Source: Halorubrum alkaliphilum (GTDB taxonomy: Archaea > Halobacteriota > Halobacteria > Halobacteriales > Haloferacaceae). From it: 64,000 nucleotides of DNA. Location: assembly GCF_017873815.1 (NCBI RefSeq), contig NZ_JAGGKQ010000005.1, forward strand, positions 124,001 through 188,000. The letters run 5' to 3'. The notes below the pieces were generated by a model. That model saw nothing but the letters and a program-made list of their open reading frames with translations. It ran no database searches and was not told where the DNA came from. Position numbers and translations under genes: made by a program. Positions 20,201-29,423 of the stretch are shown piece after piece; the stretch's first letter is position 1; each line of letters begins with the position of its first letter.

Positions 20201-21981
20201 GCGTCGCGCTCAGCGGGATCCGGAGCCGCCGGGAGCGGACCGTCGGCTGGCGTTCCGTCCGGACGTTCCGCCGCGAGCGCATCGTACTCAGCGGCCGCGT
20301 TCGCGAGCGCGAACGTGCTCGCGTCCGCCCGTTCGTCGCGGTCCGACCCGTTCGCTCGCTGCGGGAACCGTTCGAGTTCGGGGATCCACCGATCCTGTAG
20401 GGCCTCGACGGTCGCGTCCGCCGCCAGCGCGGCTCGGAGTCGAACGTCGTCGTCGACCGGCGCGCGCGCGACCGCCGAGAACGCGCGGAGGTAGGTCGCG
20501 CCCGTGTGTGTGAACCGCCCGAGCGCGTTCTCCCAGCAGTTCTGACAGCGCTCGGGGAACCCGTCGTCCGCCGTCGTCGCGTGAAGGAACTCGACGGCGT
20601 CGACGATCGTCTCGTCGATCCGCTCGCGGAGATCGGCTGGAACGTCCGTCGTGCGACGGAGCTCCGCGAGGAACGCGACCACGGACGCCGGCTGGTCGAG
20701 TTGGTCGTTCGGGGCGTCGTCGTCGGCCGACTCGATGCGAGCGTTCGCCCACCCCGGCGCGACCTTCCCGGAGTCAGCCCACACCCGGTGGGGCCAGCTG
20801 CCGTCCGCGTCCTGCGTCCGACAGAGGAACGCCGCCGAGGTGAACAGCTCCGAGTCGGCGTCCAGACCGAGTTCGCGGCTCGCGGCGAGCAGCGCCGTCG
20901 ACGTCTCCGCCTCGTCGCGGAACCACGTGTAGCCGTAGCCGCCGGAGGTCGAGTAGAAGGGGTCGAACTCGGGGCCGGCGAGCCGACCGCCCGAATCCGC
21001 GGTCAACAGATCGAGCGCCCGGAGGTCGCTCGCGACCGTCGACGGGCGTGGGGTGTCGTCGGGAACGGTCGGTTCGAGCGTCGCCGCCGCCTCCCGTATC
21101 TCGTCGGCGGTCGGATGATCGGAGACGGCGTCGACGACGGCGTCGATCCGGCGAGCGCGGTCGGCGTCCTCGTCGATCCGGTCCGCGTCGTAGCCGTCCG
21201 CTCCGCTCGCCGAGCCGCTGCCGTCCGCCGTCCTGCCCCCGCGGCGGTCCGTGGGATCGTCGACGACGGTGCGGCTCGCGAGGGTGACGCGCTCGGTTCG
21301 GGCGTCGCGCTCGAACGGCGCGCGGACGACGACGTCGGGGGTGAGACGGGAGTCCTCGCGCTCGTCGATCTCGCCGCGATGTAGGTACCCGCCGTCGTTC
21401 TCGCCGAGCAGCTCGGGGAGCGTCTCCTGACGGCGACCGTGAGCGGCCGAGAGTCCGTTTGAGGCGGCAAGGAAGTCGTGTTCGCGACGGTGATACACCT
21501 CCACCACGTCGCCGTCCCCGGGACCGGCCGCCTCGTGAATGAGGTTGCCGACGCTTCTCTCGACCATGTCCGGGGCGAACACGCAGCTCGCGACGAGGTC
21601 GGCGTTCGCGGGCGGCGCGCCGCGCAACTCGACGTGGGTGAGGTGGACATCGTCGACGACGAGGTCGAACTGGTGAACCGTGTATCGGCCGGCGTCGTAT
21701 TCGGTCTCGACGAGCGGCGTGTGCCCGTCGTAGTGTTGGCGAGTGGTGTCGAGTTCGTCGAGCCACCGGATCCCGCCGCCGCCGGCGATCCCGACGCGGA
21801 GCCGATCGGTCCCACCCACGCCCGAGAGCGCGTACGAACAGTCGTGGGTGGCACCGTCCGGTCCGACGTGGACCAGCCGGCCCCCGTCGCCGGTGAACGC
21901 ACCGACGGTCGTGGGACGTTCTGTCGGGTAGCGCTCGCCCCGGCGACGTTTGTGTTCCGTGATGGCGGTTCGCAGTCGCAT
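17251..21981 (-). CDS. Tandem GH15 glucoamylase (double-domain)
   Basis: 1576 residues. The first half (about 1-640) has a GH15 N-domain followed by an (alpha/alpha)6-like segment with GYGYTWFRDEAE and SWPHRVW. The second half (about 650-1500) is a full glucoamylase: beta-rich N-domain, GYNFVWSRDLYQVFTALIE, a general-acid region WEEEAGYSPSSIAAEIAGL and the general-base region PEQVWD. The last about 75 residues form a small beta domain. It releases glucose from maltodextrin or glycogen-like glucan; no signal peptide is seen, so it is probably cytoplasmic. It sits head-to-head with the GH13 amylase gene (158-base gap). Whether both catalytic modules are active is open. Confidence 0.88.
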   Translation of the reverse strand: MRLRTAITEHKRRRGERYPTERPTTVGAFTGDGGRLVHVGPDGATHDCSYALSGVGGTDRLRVGIAGGGGIRWLDELDTTRQHYDGHTPLVETEYDAGRYTVHQFDLVVDDVHLTHVELRGAPPANADLVASCVFAPDMVERSVGNLIHEAAGPGDGDVVEVYHRREHDFLAASNGLSAAHGRRQETLPELLGENDGGYLHRGEIDEREDSRLTPDVVVRAPFERDARTERVTLASRTVVDDPTDRRGGRTADGSGSASGADGYDADRIDEDADRARRIDAVVDAVSDHPTADEIREAAATLEPTVPDDTPRPSTVASDLRALDLLTADSGGRLAGPEFDPFYSTSGGYGYTWFRDEAETSTALLAASRELGLDADSELFTSAAFLCRTQDADGSWPHRVWADSGKVAPGWANARIESADDDAPNDQLDQPASVVAFLAELRRTTDVPADLRERIDETIVDAVEFLHATTADDGFPERCQNCWENALGRFTHTGATYLRAFSAVARAPVDDDVRLRAALAADATVEALQDRWIPELERFPQRANGSDRDERADASTFALANAAAEYDALAAERPDGTPADGPLPAAPDPAERDALVSRVATHVRTTIDALGRETERVEGLVRFVGDDWRTAEQGGAKVWSIATLWGATAAATVGGLLQSHGDDAEAAFSDARRLYELCESDGPFANEAGLLAEQVFDDGDLDSATPIGWAHGLRIDATATLARHGALPVPHDRPSGPKAPKWTTGRKFGVGTPADHTADDPVPVWFTLTEGALTEARFPRIDVMNLRTFDFLVTDSEADYTVRTFDETSHETTTETITRTTEPSADDALAYTQTIRETGDGHGHRWTLTVEYAVDTGGNAVLADVEFEGSREYDVYALADTTVTNVGTDDHGSRVGDGRHHLIARNERDDRPPGKLVDDDGEPFDVALALTATDGFDWASALSAGDDDLDALFASGERGPGSTDATGNVVLAGLVGSGTTVSDTVALGFAERSDTAAALGEAQGALAHGFEDISAAYVDGWREWLADREFPDSVTGDADLETQYRFALMTLAAVEDKRHDGAGIASPSVPWGETEYADTDRGFGYNFVWSRDLYQVFTALIEVGEVDRSADALAYLYNTQQDDTGFLPQNTYIDGRTRWGGEQMDNIAYPSVMAWQLYGHGVSLSEAEYDYDQVRRSVGYVARNGPETAQERWEEEAGYSPSSIAAEIAGLCCAAALALAEADRIGAAADDEPERGSTLPASDQLRADALAWLGLADDWTDRIEEWCATETGTDRHAKTPYYLRITADGDPDSGRPRTIANDGPTYDEREIVDGGFLELVRLGVKPADDPVVRNSVSVVDESIRVDTPYGPGWYRYVGDAYGELGSEDPGAPWAGMGNGEGRLWPIFTGERGEYELRARADGPDAFGGTDEDALDPAALLETMSGFGNSGRMLPEQVWDREHPTEYGWEFGEGTGGATPLAWSMAGFIRLAHGVDAGKPVETPEFVRERCVERDRPEGPELAAVADFVGDEVVVSGETDGAVVAVYTADGSSLVTPNGGEFEFRLDPAVDAHTVVVAAATGEDLTAAGTAVERISL

Positions 21982-22139
21982 GGAGAGACTCGCGGTCGCG
22001 TGGGCAAAAGCCTTGACGGACCGGGCGAACTTCCGCGTGATTCCGATCGAGAGCCACGGATCGCGCATCCCGCCGGTCGGATGCCCGACACGTTCGCATG
22101 GAGAGCAACACCGAAGACCCCGGGCGTTGATGGACCTGT

Positions 22140-24317
22140 ATGCACCACCCTGGACCCCCACGCTTCCTCTCGACGGGCGAGACGACGCAGCTCGCTCCCA
22201 GAGACCCGGATCCCGAGGCGACCTACGAGTGGCGGATTGTCGATGCCCCGCCGAACAGCGAAGCGACCGTCGGCGAGACGCCGATAACCGAGTTCACGCC
22301 TGATGTCCCCGGCCACTACCGCCTCGGTCTGAACGCGCCGGACGGCAACCACGCGCTCACCGTCAGGGCGTTCCCGGCCGCGTACGAGAACGTCGACGTC
22401 GCCGCCGGAAGCGGGGAGGCGATCCGTGATCGGGACGCCGACCGCGCCGAGATCCCGTACGCGGGTGACCGAGCACACGACGGGATCGGCAGGCCGCGGG
22501 TTCGCCTCGACGCCTCGGTCGAGGGCGACGCCATCGTCGTCGACGCGATGGCGACGCCGAACCCCGACTCGGAGCTGGCCGCAGAGGATCTCGACGTGAC
22601 GTTCGTCATCGACGATCGGGACGTCTCGTCCGCGATCGCCGCGGGACGAACGAACCCGCGGGACGCCCGGCAGGTGACCGCGAGTGGATCGGAAACGGCG
22701 ATCGAGACGGACGGATCGGGGACGACGCTTCGCGTTCCGACGCGGACGGTTCCCGACCGGCTTCGCGTCCACGCCGTCGCCGTCGCGCGTGAACCGGGTC
22801 ACGAGCCGCGGATCAGCGTCGCGGACGCGGTCGCGGTCGATCGCGTCGGAAGCGAGGGCTCCGCAGGCGACGCGAGCGCGCCCATCGATGTCGACCCGAT
22901 CGGTGACACGGACTCGACGGGCAGATCGGACCCGACGGGCAGAGCGGACTCGCCCGGCGGTACCGGAGCGACGAGTCCCGACGAGCGGTTCACGGTCACC
23001 CGTCTCAACCAGCCACCCGAATGGACCGAGAACGCTAGGGTGTACGAGGTGTACGTCCGCACGTTCGCCGACGCCGACGAGGGTGAGACGTTCGACGCCA
23101 TCGCGGACCGGATCCCAGACCTCGCGGATCTCGGCGTCGACACGCTGTGGCTCACGCCGGTCCTGACGAACGATGGGAAACCTCACGGCTACAACATCAC
23201 CGACTTCTTCGACGTCGCCGACGACCTCGGCGACCGCGAGGACTACGAGGCCCTCGTCGACACCGCCCACGACCACGGGCTCCGAGTCCTGTTCGACTTC
23301 GTCGCCAACCACACCGCCCGCGACCACGAGTGGTTTCAGGACGCCTACCGGAACCCGGACTCCCCGTACCGCGACCGCTACGAGTGGCAGGACTCCGGCG
23401 AGCCGGGGACGTACTTCGACTGGGAGCTGATCGCGAACCTGAACCACTCGAACCTCTCGGTTCGGCGGTTCCTCCTCGACGTCGTGGACGAGTGGGCCCC
23501 CCTCGTCGACGGCTTCCGCTGTGACATGGCGTGGGCGGTGCCGGACTCGTTCTGGCGCGAGCTTCGGGATCGGGTGAAGGCGATGGATTCGGAGTTCCTC
23601 CTGATGGACGAGACGATTCCGTACATCCCCGGCTTCCACGAGGGGATGTTCGACATCCACTTCGACGCGACGCTGTACTTCCAGCTCCGGCAGATCGGGC
23701 GCGGGGCGGCCCCGGCCCGGACCGTGGTCGACGCCGTCGAACAGCGCGCGGAGATCGGGTTCCCCGACCACGCCGGCTTCCTCCAGTACATCGAGAACCA
23801 CGACGAGACGCGATACCGGGTGGAGTGTGGCGACGCGGCCGCTGCCGCGGCGGGCGCGGCGACGGTCACCCTGCCGGGAGTCCCGATGGTGTACGCGGGC
23901 CAGGAGATCGGCCAGCGCGGCCGGCGCGATTCGATCGCGTGGGAGCACACCCGCGGGGAGGTCCGCGAGCGCTACGAGCGACTCCTCCGGACCCACGCGG
24001 ACCACCCGGCGCTGGGCCCCGAAGGGGATCTTGAGCGCGTCGGGTACCACGTCGCGAGCGGGGACCTGTCCGAGCGACCGATACAGGCCGACGGCGACGC
24101 CGTCCATCCCGACGACGTGGTGGCGTTCCTCCGCGGGAGCGGACCGAACGCGCTCGCCGTCGTCCTCAACTTCGCGCCGGCCGAGGCGGCGGTCGCCGTC
24201 GACGCCGACCACGGCCGAACGAACGTCGTGACCGGGGAGCCGTGCGTCGTCACCGACGGGGACGGAACCGAACGGATCGCGGTCGACGACGTCGCCGTCG
24301 TCCCGATCGGGGAGTGA
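22140..24317 (+). CDS. GH13 alpha-amylase family glycosidase
   Basis: 725 residues. An N-terminal Ig-like segment (about 1-90) and a low-complexity Asp/Gly/Ser/Thr linker (about 250-285) precede a TIM-barrel. All four GH13 motifs are visible: LFDFVANH near 385, GFRCDMAW near 460 with the nucleophile Asp, LLMDETIP near 488 with the acid Glu, and IENHDETR near 552 with the stabilising Asp. No signal peptide, so an intracellular alpha-1,4-glucan hydrolase or maltogenic enzyme is likely. malQ follows after about 100 bases in the same direction. Confidence 0.9.
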   Translation: MHHPGPPRFLSTGETTQLAPRDPDPEATYEWRIVDAPPNSEATVGETPITEFTPDVPGHYRLGLNAPDGNHALTVRAFPAAYENVDVAAGSGEAIRDRDADRAEIPYAGDRAHDGIGRPRVRLDASVEGDAIVVDAMATPNPDSELAAEDLDVTFVIDDRDVSSAIAAGRTNPRDARQVTASGSETAIETDGSGTTLRVPTRTVPDRLRVHAVAVAREPGHEPRISVADAVAVDRVGSEGSAGDASAPIDVDPIGDTDSTGRSDPTGRADSPGGTGATSPDERFTVTRLNQPPEWTENARVYEVYVRTFADADEGETFDAIADRIPDLADLGVDTLWLTPVLTNDGKPHGYNITDFFDVADDLGDREDYEALVDTAHDHGLRVLFDFVANHTARDHEWFQDAYRNPDSPYRDRYEWQDSGEPGTYFDWELIANLNHSNLSVRRFLLDVVDEWAPLVDGFRCDMAWAVPDSFWRELRDRVKAMDSEFLLMDETIPYIPGFHEGMFDIHFDATLYFQLRQIGRGAAPARTVVDAVEQRAEIGFPDHAGFLQYIENHDETRYRVECGDAAAAAAGAATVTLPGVPMVYAGQEIGQRGRRDSIAWEHTRGEVRERYERLLRTHADHPALGPEGDLERVGYHVASGDLSERPIQADGDAVHPDDVVAFLRGSGPNALAVVLNFAPAEAAVAVDADHGRTNVVTGEPCVVTDGDGTERIAVDDVAVVPIGE

Positions 24318-24416
24318 CGAGCGGGAGAGCGAACGATACGGGATCGAACGACCGGGTGCGGATCCGGGCCGCCCGCGGGCACAACGCTTGAGTCGGTGGG
24401 GGTTACAGACGTAGCC

Positions 24417-25919
24417 ATGCGATTCGATCGCTCCGACGGAGTGTTCTGTCACGTCACCTCCCTTCCCGGCCGTCACGGGATCGGCGATCTCGGGGAGGGC
24501 GCGGCGTCGTTCCTCTCGTTTCTCGGCGACGCGGAGGTCGACTACTGGCAGACCTGTCCGGTGGGACCGACGATCGGGGCCGCTGGAGAGTCACCGTACC
24601 AGTCCCCGTCGGCGTTCGCCGGCAACCCCCTCTTGATCGACCTCGACGGCCTCGTCGACGACGGCTGGTTGACCCGGGAGGATCTGGAGCCGGTCCCGGA
24701 GTTCCCGACCGACCGCGTCGCCTACGAGGAGGTTCGCTCGTACAAGCTCCCGCTTTTACGGACCGCGTTCGAACGGTTCGAGGCGGCCACGGACGCCGCC
24801 GATCGAGCGGACACCACCGTCGAGTTCGATGCCTTTCGCGATCGGGAGCCGTGGGTCGACGACTACGCGTTGTTCCGAGCGATATCGGCCGCTCGCCCCG
24901 AGGACACGTGGGTCGAGTGGCCCGACCCCCTCCGAACACGGGATCCCGACGCGCTCGATGCGGCCCGCGAGGAGCACGCCGAGACCGTCCGGTACCACGA
25001 GTTCGTCCAGTGGACGTTCGACCGACAGTGGACCGACCTGCGACGAACGGCCGCCGAGGAGGGCGTGGGCATCGTCGGCGACGTTCCGATCTACGTCGCG
25101 CTCGACTCGGCCGACGTCTGGGCGAACCCGGAGGCGTTCCGTCTCGATGACAACAACCGACCGACGATGGTGGCAGGGGTGCCGCCGAACCCCGGTGACG
25201 ACGGACAGCGGTGGGGGAACCCGGTGTACGACTGGGAGCGACTCGCCGAGGCCGACTACGACTGGTGGATCCGCCGGTTCCGTCGGCTGTTCGATCTCGC
25301 GGACATCGCGCGGCTCGACCACTTCCTCGGGTTCGTCCGGTACTGGGGGATCCCCGCCGATGACGACGACCCGGCGGCCGGCGAGTGGTACGACGGACCG
25401 GGGCGGGATCTCTTCGAGACGGTCGAACGCGAGTTCGGCGAGGCCCCGTTCATCGCGGAGGACCTCGGATTTGACGACGCGCGGATGGACGACCTGATGG
25501 CCGAGTTCGGGTTCCCCGGAATGCGGGTCCCGCAGTACGCGAACTGGTGTGAGGGGGGCAACGAGTACCAACCGATGAACTACCCCGAGAGCGTCGTCGG
25601 CTACACCTCGACCCACGACACCGACACGTGGGTCGGCTACTACGCTGATCTCCCCGCCGACCAGCGCGACTGTCTCCACTACAACCTCGGCGTCGACGAC
25701 GGTCGACCGATCGAGTGGGAGATAATCGAGGACGTGTGGAGCTCGGAGGCGGTGCTCGCGATGACGACGGTTCAGGACCTGCTCGGACTCGGCAGCGAGG
25801 CCAGGTTCAACGAGCCCGGGACCCTCGCCGGCAACTGGGAGTGGCGCGTCGAGCGCGACGCGCTCTCCGAGGAGCTGGCGGGTCGATTACGGGAACTCGG
25901 CGCGTTTCACGTCCGGTGA
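24417..25919 (+). CDS. malQ: 4-alpha-glucanotransferase (GH77 amylomaltase)
   Basis: Transfers alpha-1,4-glucan segments between maltodextrins. 500 residues, the normal size. Family features include GVFCHVTSLPGRHGIGDLG at the N-terminus, ADYDWWIRRFRR, the RLDHFLGFVRYW segment with the nucleophile Asp region, and FIAEDLGFDD with the acid Glu. ATG 24417 chosen because FDRSDGV is the usual opening; one seven codons upstream is possible. Acts with the two neighbouring glucan hydrolases. Confidence 0.93.
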   Translation: MRFDRSDGVFCHVTSLPGRHGIGDLGEGAASFLSFLGDAEVDYWQTCPVGPTIGAAGESPYQSPSAFAGNPLLIDLDGLVDDGWLTREDLEPVPEFPTDRVAYEEVRSYKLPLLRTAFERFEAATDAADRADTTVEFDAFRDREPWVDDYALFRAISAARPEDTWVEWPDPLRTRDPDALDAAREEHAETVRYHEFVQWTFDRQWTDLRRTAAEEGVGIVGDVPIYVALDSADVWANPEAFRLDDNNRPTMVAGVPPNPGDDGQRWGNPVYDWERLAEADYDWWIRRFRRLFDLADIARLDHFLGFVRYWGIPADDDDPAAGEWYDGPGRDLFETVEREFGEAPFIAEDLGFDDARMDDLMAEFGFPGMRVPQYANWCEGGNEYQPMNYPESVVGYTSTHDTDTWVGYYADLPADQRDCLHYNLGVDDGRPIEWEIIEDVWSSEAVLAMTTVQDLLGLGSEARFNEPGTLAGNWEWRVERDALSEELAGRLRELGAFHVR

Positions 25920-26103
25920 CCGGCTACTACGGAACCGCTCGCGGAGCCGGCGTCGGAGCTACCCGGGGGGCCGTCGACATCGTCGCCGGCACTCCGCGGA
26001 TCTCCGAGTTCCCAGCCGGCCTTCGCCGTAGCGTCCCCGACCGATACGTACTTTCATCGACTATCGCAGTCACCACGTGCTGTCTGTTAGACCGTGCCAG
26101 TAT

Positions 26104-26110
26104 CTATATC
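26104..26110 (+). promoter_or_regulatory. TATA-like element
   Basis: CTATATC centred about 28 bases before the ATG at 26135. The whole flank 26090-26135 is A+T-rich. Confidence 0.4.
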
Positions 26111-26134
26111 ACTGTTGGATTATATACACATGGT

Positions 26135-26557
26135 ATGAGTGATTCTCGCTCTACTGATTCGGACGGCGAATCGCCCGAAGACATATCCACTGAGGAGTCA
26201 ACCGATACCACCACAACGCGTGACACTACAACTGATGTGAGCGATTTTGAACTGCCGTTTTCCCTCGACATGGGCGCGAGTGGGAACGTCGGGATCCGTG
26301 AGGGCGTTGGATACGGTGTTGGGTTGCTGGTATACGTTATCGGGCTGATTCTCGTTCTTGCAATCCTCTCTGGGCTTGGTGCCGCATTTGTCGCTGGTGG
26401 GGCTGCCGTCGACAATATCGTCATCACGCTACTCGTTGGTTTGTTTGGGTTCGTTCTCTCGTTAATCTCGTTGGTTGTGTTTGTCGCAGGGATTGCGGGG
26501 CTACAGTACAAGATCATCGCCGACGCAGTGAGTCGTGGGAACGCTGCCAGTAGTTGA
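26135..26557 (+). CDS. Uncharacterised two-helix membrane protein
   Basis: 140 residues. The first about 50 residues are an acidic Ser/Thr/Asp-rich cytosolic tail; two hydrophobic segments follow, about residues 66-92 and 98-127 (ILVLAILSGLGAAFVAGGAA and TLLVGLFGFVLSLISLVVFV). The family is not recognised. Codon choice is visibly less G+C-rich than the neighbours (many ATT, GTT, GAT), hinting at different ancestry. Confidence 0.6.
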   Translation: MSDSRSTDSDGESPEDISTEESTDTTTTRDTTTDVSDFELPFSLDMGASGNVGIREGVGYGVGLLVYVIGLILVLAILSGLGAAFVAGGAAVDNIVITLLVGLFGFVLSLISLVVFVAGIAGLQYKIIADAVSRGNAASS

Positions 26558-26776
26558 ACGGAACGGTTGACTGTTGTGACTCTTCGTGTTTTCAGCTTTT
26601 ATTAGGTCTCAATACTGTTGGATAAAGTCGAGGACGTCAATCTCGGTACTTCACAAAGCCGTTTAGTTAGAACGTCTGCTTACCACTCACTTCGAGTTCT
26701 ACTGAGCTGTATCAATAATCTCCGCCAGAAGAGGGTATCAAGTAATTCGTCACTGTTCCTTCGGAAGCAAGCCGGC
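26558..26776. other. Intergenic, A+T-rich, nothing recognised
   Basis: About 220 bases with lower G+C than the surroundings. A short open stretch on the plus strand (26620-26760) has no recognisable family. It separates two small membrane-protein genes that converge. Confidence 0.4.
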
Positions 26777-26995
26777 CTAGTACGCGTTCCGGCCGAGGAT
26801 CCAGTACAGCACGAGCCCGAGGAAGGGCGCGAAGAACACGACGAGCGCCCAGAGGAACGCCGGGTGGTCGCTTCGCTGTTTGGCGTCGTTGTACGTCCAG
26901 ACGATGATGGCGACGTAGACGACGAACGTCAGGAGCGCGAAGAGGAAGCCGATCCCCGACGCTGCCGCCCCCTGTAGCGGAAGGCTCGATATCAT
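26777..26995 (-). CDS. Small PLDc_N-like membrane protein
   Basis: 72 residues, two membrane helices. FLWALVVFFAPFLGLVLYWILGR matches the cardiolipin synthase/phospholipase D N-terminal (PLDc_N) module, which often occurs alone in small membrane proteins. The start ATG at 26995 leaves only the acid-free MISSLPLQG opening; longer upstream frames are arginine-rich shadows. Divergent from the M20 gene. Function unknown. Confidence 0.7.
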   Translation of the reverse strand: MISSLPLQGAAASGIGFLFALLTFVVYVAIIVWTYNDAKQRSDHPAFLWALVVFFAPFLGLVLYWILGRNAY

Positions 26996-27066
26996 GCTCT
27001 CCACGTTTCGGGGAACGGACAAATGCTTTGTGAAAGGGTTTCCCGCCGGGGAACGATGGACACGAT

Positions 27067-28353
27067 ATGCGACTCCCCGTCGACGCCGACCGGCTCCGTA
27101 CAGACGTCGAGGCGAACGCCGCTTTTGGCCGGATCGAGACGGACGACCCGGGAGCGCGCGGGCGAACGAACCTGACCGGCACCGGGCCGAACCGGGAGGC
27201 GCGCGATCACCTCGTTGACCGCTTGGACGACGCCGGCCTGAACGTGACCGTCGACGCCGTCGGCAACGTCGCCGGACGGTGGGTTCCCGACGGTGCCGAC
27301 CCGGAGGCCGCTCCCGTCGCCGCCGGAAGTCATCTCGACAGCGTCCCCGAGGGCGGGATCTTTGACGGCCCACTCGGGGTGTACGCCGCGCTGGAGTCAG
27401 TTCGAGCGATGCAGGACGCCGAAATCGAGCCGGATCGGCCGGTGCTCGTCGTGAGCTTCACCGAGGAGGAGGGGTCCACGTTCGGGAACGGACTGCTCGG
27501 GTCGAGCGTCGCAACCGGCGAAACCACCCTCGATGAGGCCCTTGCGCTCGAAAGCGACGCGGGAGAGACGCTCGGGGACGCGCTCTCGCGGATCGGCTAC
27601 CGGGGCGAGGGAACGCTCGACCCGGCGGGCTGGGAGGGCTTTCTCGAACTCCACGTCGAGCAGGACACGGTTCTCGAATCGGCCGGCGTCGACGTCGGGG
27701 TCGTGACGACGATCACGGGCATCAGCCACTGTGAGATCGAGATCGAGGGCGAGGCGAACCACGCGGGCGCGACGGCGATGGACGACCGGACCGACGCGCT
27801 CGCGGCCGCGAGCGAGGTCGTTCTCGACGTCGAAGCCGCCGCGAACCGGATCGCCGGGAGCGTCTCGGAGACCGCGGTCGCCACGGTCGGCTCGCTGTCC
27901 GTCTCGCCGAACGCGACGAACGTCGTCCCCGGCCGTGTCGAACTCGGCGTGGACGTTCGCGACGTCGAGTACGGGTCGATGGAGCGGATCGTGAGCGCCG
28001 TCCGCGAGTCGCTCGACCGTCTGGAACGCGAACGTGGCGTGGAGACGACGGTCGCCCGTCCGTTCGACGTCCGGCCGACGCCGATGAGCGAGCGGCTCCG
28101 TGGAGCCGCCCACGACGCCGCGGCGGAGGCGGGACGAACCGTGCTCGACCTCCATTCCGGCGCGGCTCACGACGCGATGCGGGTCGCTCGGGTCACAGAC
28201 GCCTCGCTGCTTTTCGCCCCGTCGCGCGACGGGATCTCACACAACCCTCGGGAGTGGACGGACTGGAGCGACTGTGCGGCCGCGACGGCGGTTCTGGCCG
28301 GCGCGATGGCTCGGGCGGCGGGGGCGGCGGAGGCGACGGAGAAACGACGGTAG
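27067..28353 (+). CDS. M20-family amidohydrolase (hydantoinase/carbamoylase type)
   Basis: 428 residues; Zn/Mn-dependent hydrolysis of N-carbamoyl amino acids, ureidoglycolate or allantoate by homology. Metal ligands are visible in GSHLDSVPEGGIFDGPLGVY, TEEEGSTFGNG, ELHVEQD and the final SGAAHDAM. A dimerisation domain interrupts the catalytic one around residues 215-330. The exact substrate cannot be told from sequence; no purine or pyrimidine catabolic genes flank it. Confidence 0.83.
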   Translation: MRLPVDADRLRTDVEANAAFGRIETDDPGARGRTNLTGTGPNREARDHLVDRLDDAGLNVTVDAVGNVAGRWVPDGADPEAAPVAAGSHLDSVPEGGIFDGPLGVYAALESVRAMQDAEIEPDRPVLVVSFTEEEGSTFGNGLLGSSVATGETTLDEALALESDAGETLGDALSRIGYRGEGTLDPAGWEGFLELHVEQDTVLESAGVDVGVVTTITGISHCEIEIEGEANHAGATAMDDRTDALAAASEVVLDVEAAANRIAGSVSETAVATVGSLSVSPNATNVVPGRVELGVDVRDVEYGSMERIVSAVRESLDRLERERGVETTVARPFDVRPTPMSERLRGAAHDAAAEAGRTVLDLHSGAAHDAMRVARVTDASLLFAPSRDGISHNPREWTDWSDCAAATAVLAGAMARAAGAAEATEKRR

Positions 28354-28389
28354 CACAACCGTTTTGCCGCGTCCCCGAGAGGTTGGACC

Positions 28390-29346
28390 GTGAGACGATC
28401 AGTCGCGGTCGGGTCGATCCTCGTCGGGATCGCCGCCATGCTCGGCGGCGCGTTCGTGGCGAGGGTCGGTCCGCTGGAGACGTGGCCGACCATCGTCGGC
28501 TATTCGGCGGACCTCGTCGTCGGACGCGGATTGCTGGTCGTCGCCGTCACCGCGCTACTGTTCGGAAGCTATCAGCTGCTCGTCGGCGTCCTGATGCGCT
28601 CGCCGAACAAGCGACGCGCACACAACACTCGAAACCTCCTCCGGCTCGCGTTCGGGTTCATCGGAACGATCGCGACGCTCGCGGTGCTGACCGAGAACTG
28701 GCTCGGGTTGCTCCTCTCGCTCGGTGTGATCGGCTTCGCGATCACGTTCGCGCTCCAACAGCCGCTGCTCTCGCTCATCGCGTGGGTGTACATCACGGTT
28801 AAACAGCCGTACGGGGTCGGAGACCGGGTTCGGATCGACGACGCGAAGGGCGACGTGATCGAGATCGACTTCCTCGTGACGACGCTGTGGGAGATCAACG
28901 GCGAACTCGTCACCACGAACCAGCCGTCGGGCCGGGTCGTGACCGTCCCGAACAGCGTCGTCCTCTCCTCGAACGTCGTCAACTTCGGCGGGGGTGGATC
29001 CCCATACGTGTGGAACGAGGTGGGCATTCAAGTGGCCTACGAGACGGATCTGGAGTTCGCCCGGGCGGTCATGCGTGAGGAGGCGGAGGACCTCTTCGGC
29101 GAGGAGATGGCGGAGGGGATCGCCGCCTACCGCGAGGCGCTCGCGGAGACGCCGGTCGAACTGGAGGTGTACGACCATCCGACGATCAATGTCACGCAGG
29201 GTGACTCTTGGGTCGAACTTCGCCTGCGATACCTCACACAGCCACGCCGAGGTCAGCGAGTAAAAAACGAGCTGTACGAGCGGATCCTCGACCGGTTCAA
29301 CGACGAGCCGGACCGTGTCTCGTTCCCGGTGAGTCGGAATCGATGA
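28390..29346 (+). CDS. Small-conductance mechanosensitive channel (MscS family)
   Basis: 318 residues with three to four membrane segments (about 5-20, 40-62, 90-105, 110-135) followed by the beta domain containing YGVGDRVRIDDAKGDVIEIDFLVTTLW and VVTVPNSVVLSSNVVNF, typical of MscS. Opens on membrane tension to release solutes on osmotic downshock. Start is a GTG at 28390. It lies 36 bases after the M20 gene and may be cotranscribed. Confidence 0.9.
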   Translation: MRRSVAVGSILVGIAAMLGGAFVARVGPLETWPTIVGYSADLVVGRGLLVVAVTALLFGSYQLLVGVLMRSPNKRRAHNTRNLLRLAFGFIGTIATLAVLTENWLGLLLSLGVIGFAITFALQQPLLSLIAWVYITVKQPYGVGDRVRIDDAKGDVIEIDFLVTTLWEINGELVTTNQPSGRVVTVPNSVVLSSNVVNFGGGGSPYVWNEVGIQVAYETDLEFARAVMREEAEDLFGEEMAEGIAAYREALAETPVELEVYDHPTINVTQGDSWVELRLRYLTQPRRGQRVKNELYERILDRFNDEPDRVSFPVSRNR

Positions 29347-29423
29347 GCGAGACCCCGCGCGAGCCGATCGGATCGACGCCGACGAGATCGGATTTAAAAG
29401 GGTCGTGACGCCCGTGACGGTCG

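Noticed and set aside
21003-24476. Minus-strand open frame of over 1100 codons covering the amylase
   Set aside because: Composition is that of an antisense shadow in high-G+C DNA (Arg/Val/Pro-rich), and the true GH13 motifs are on the plus strand.
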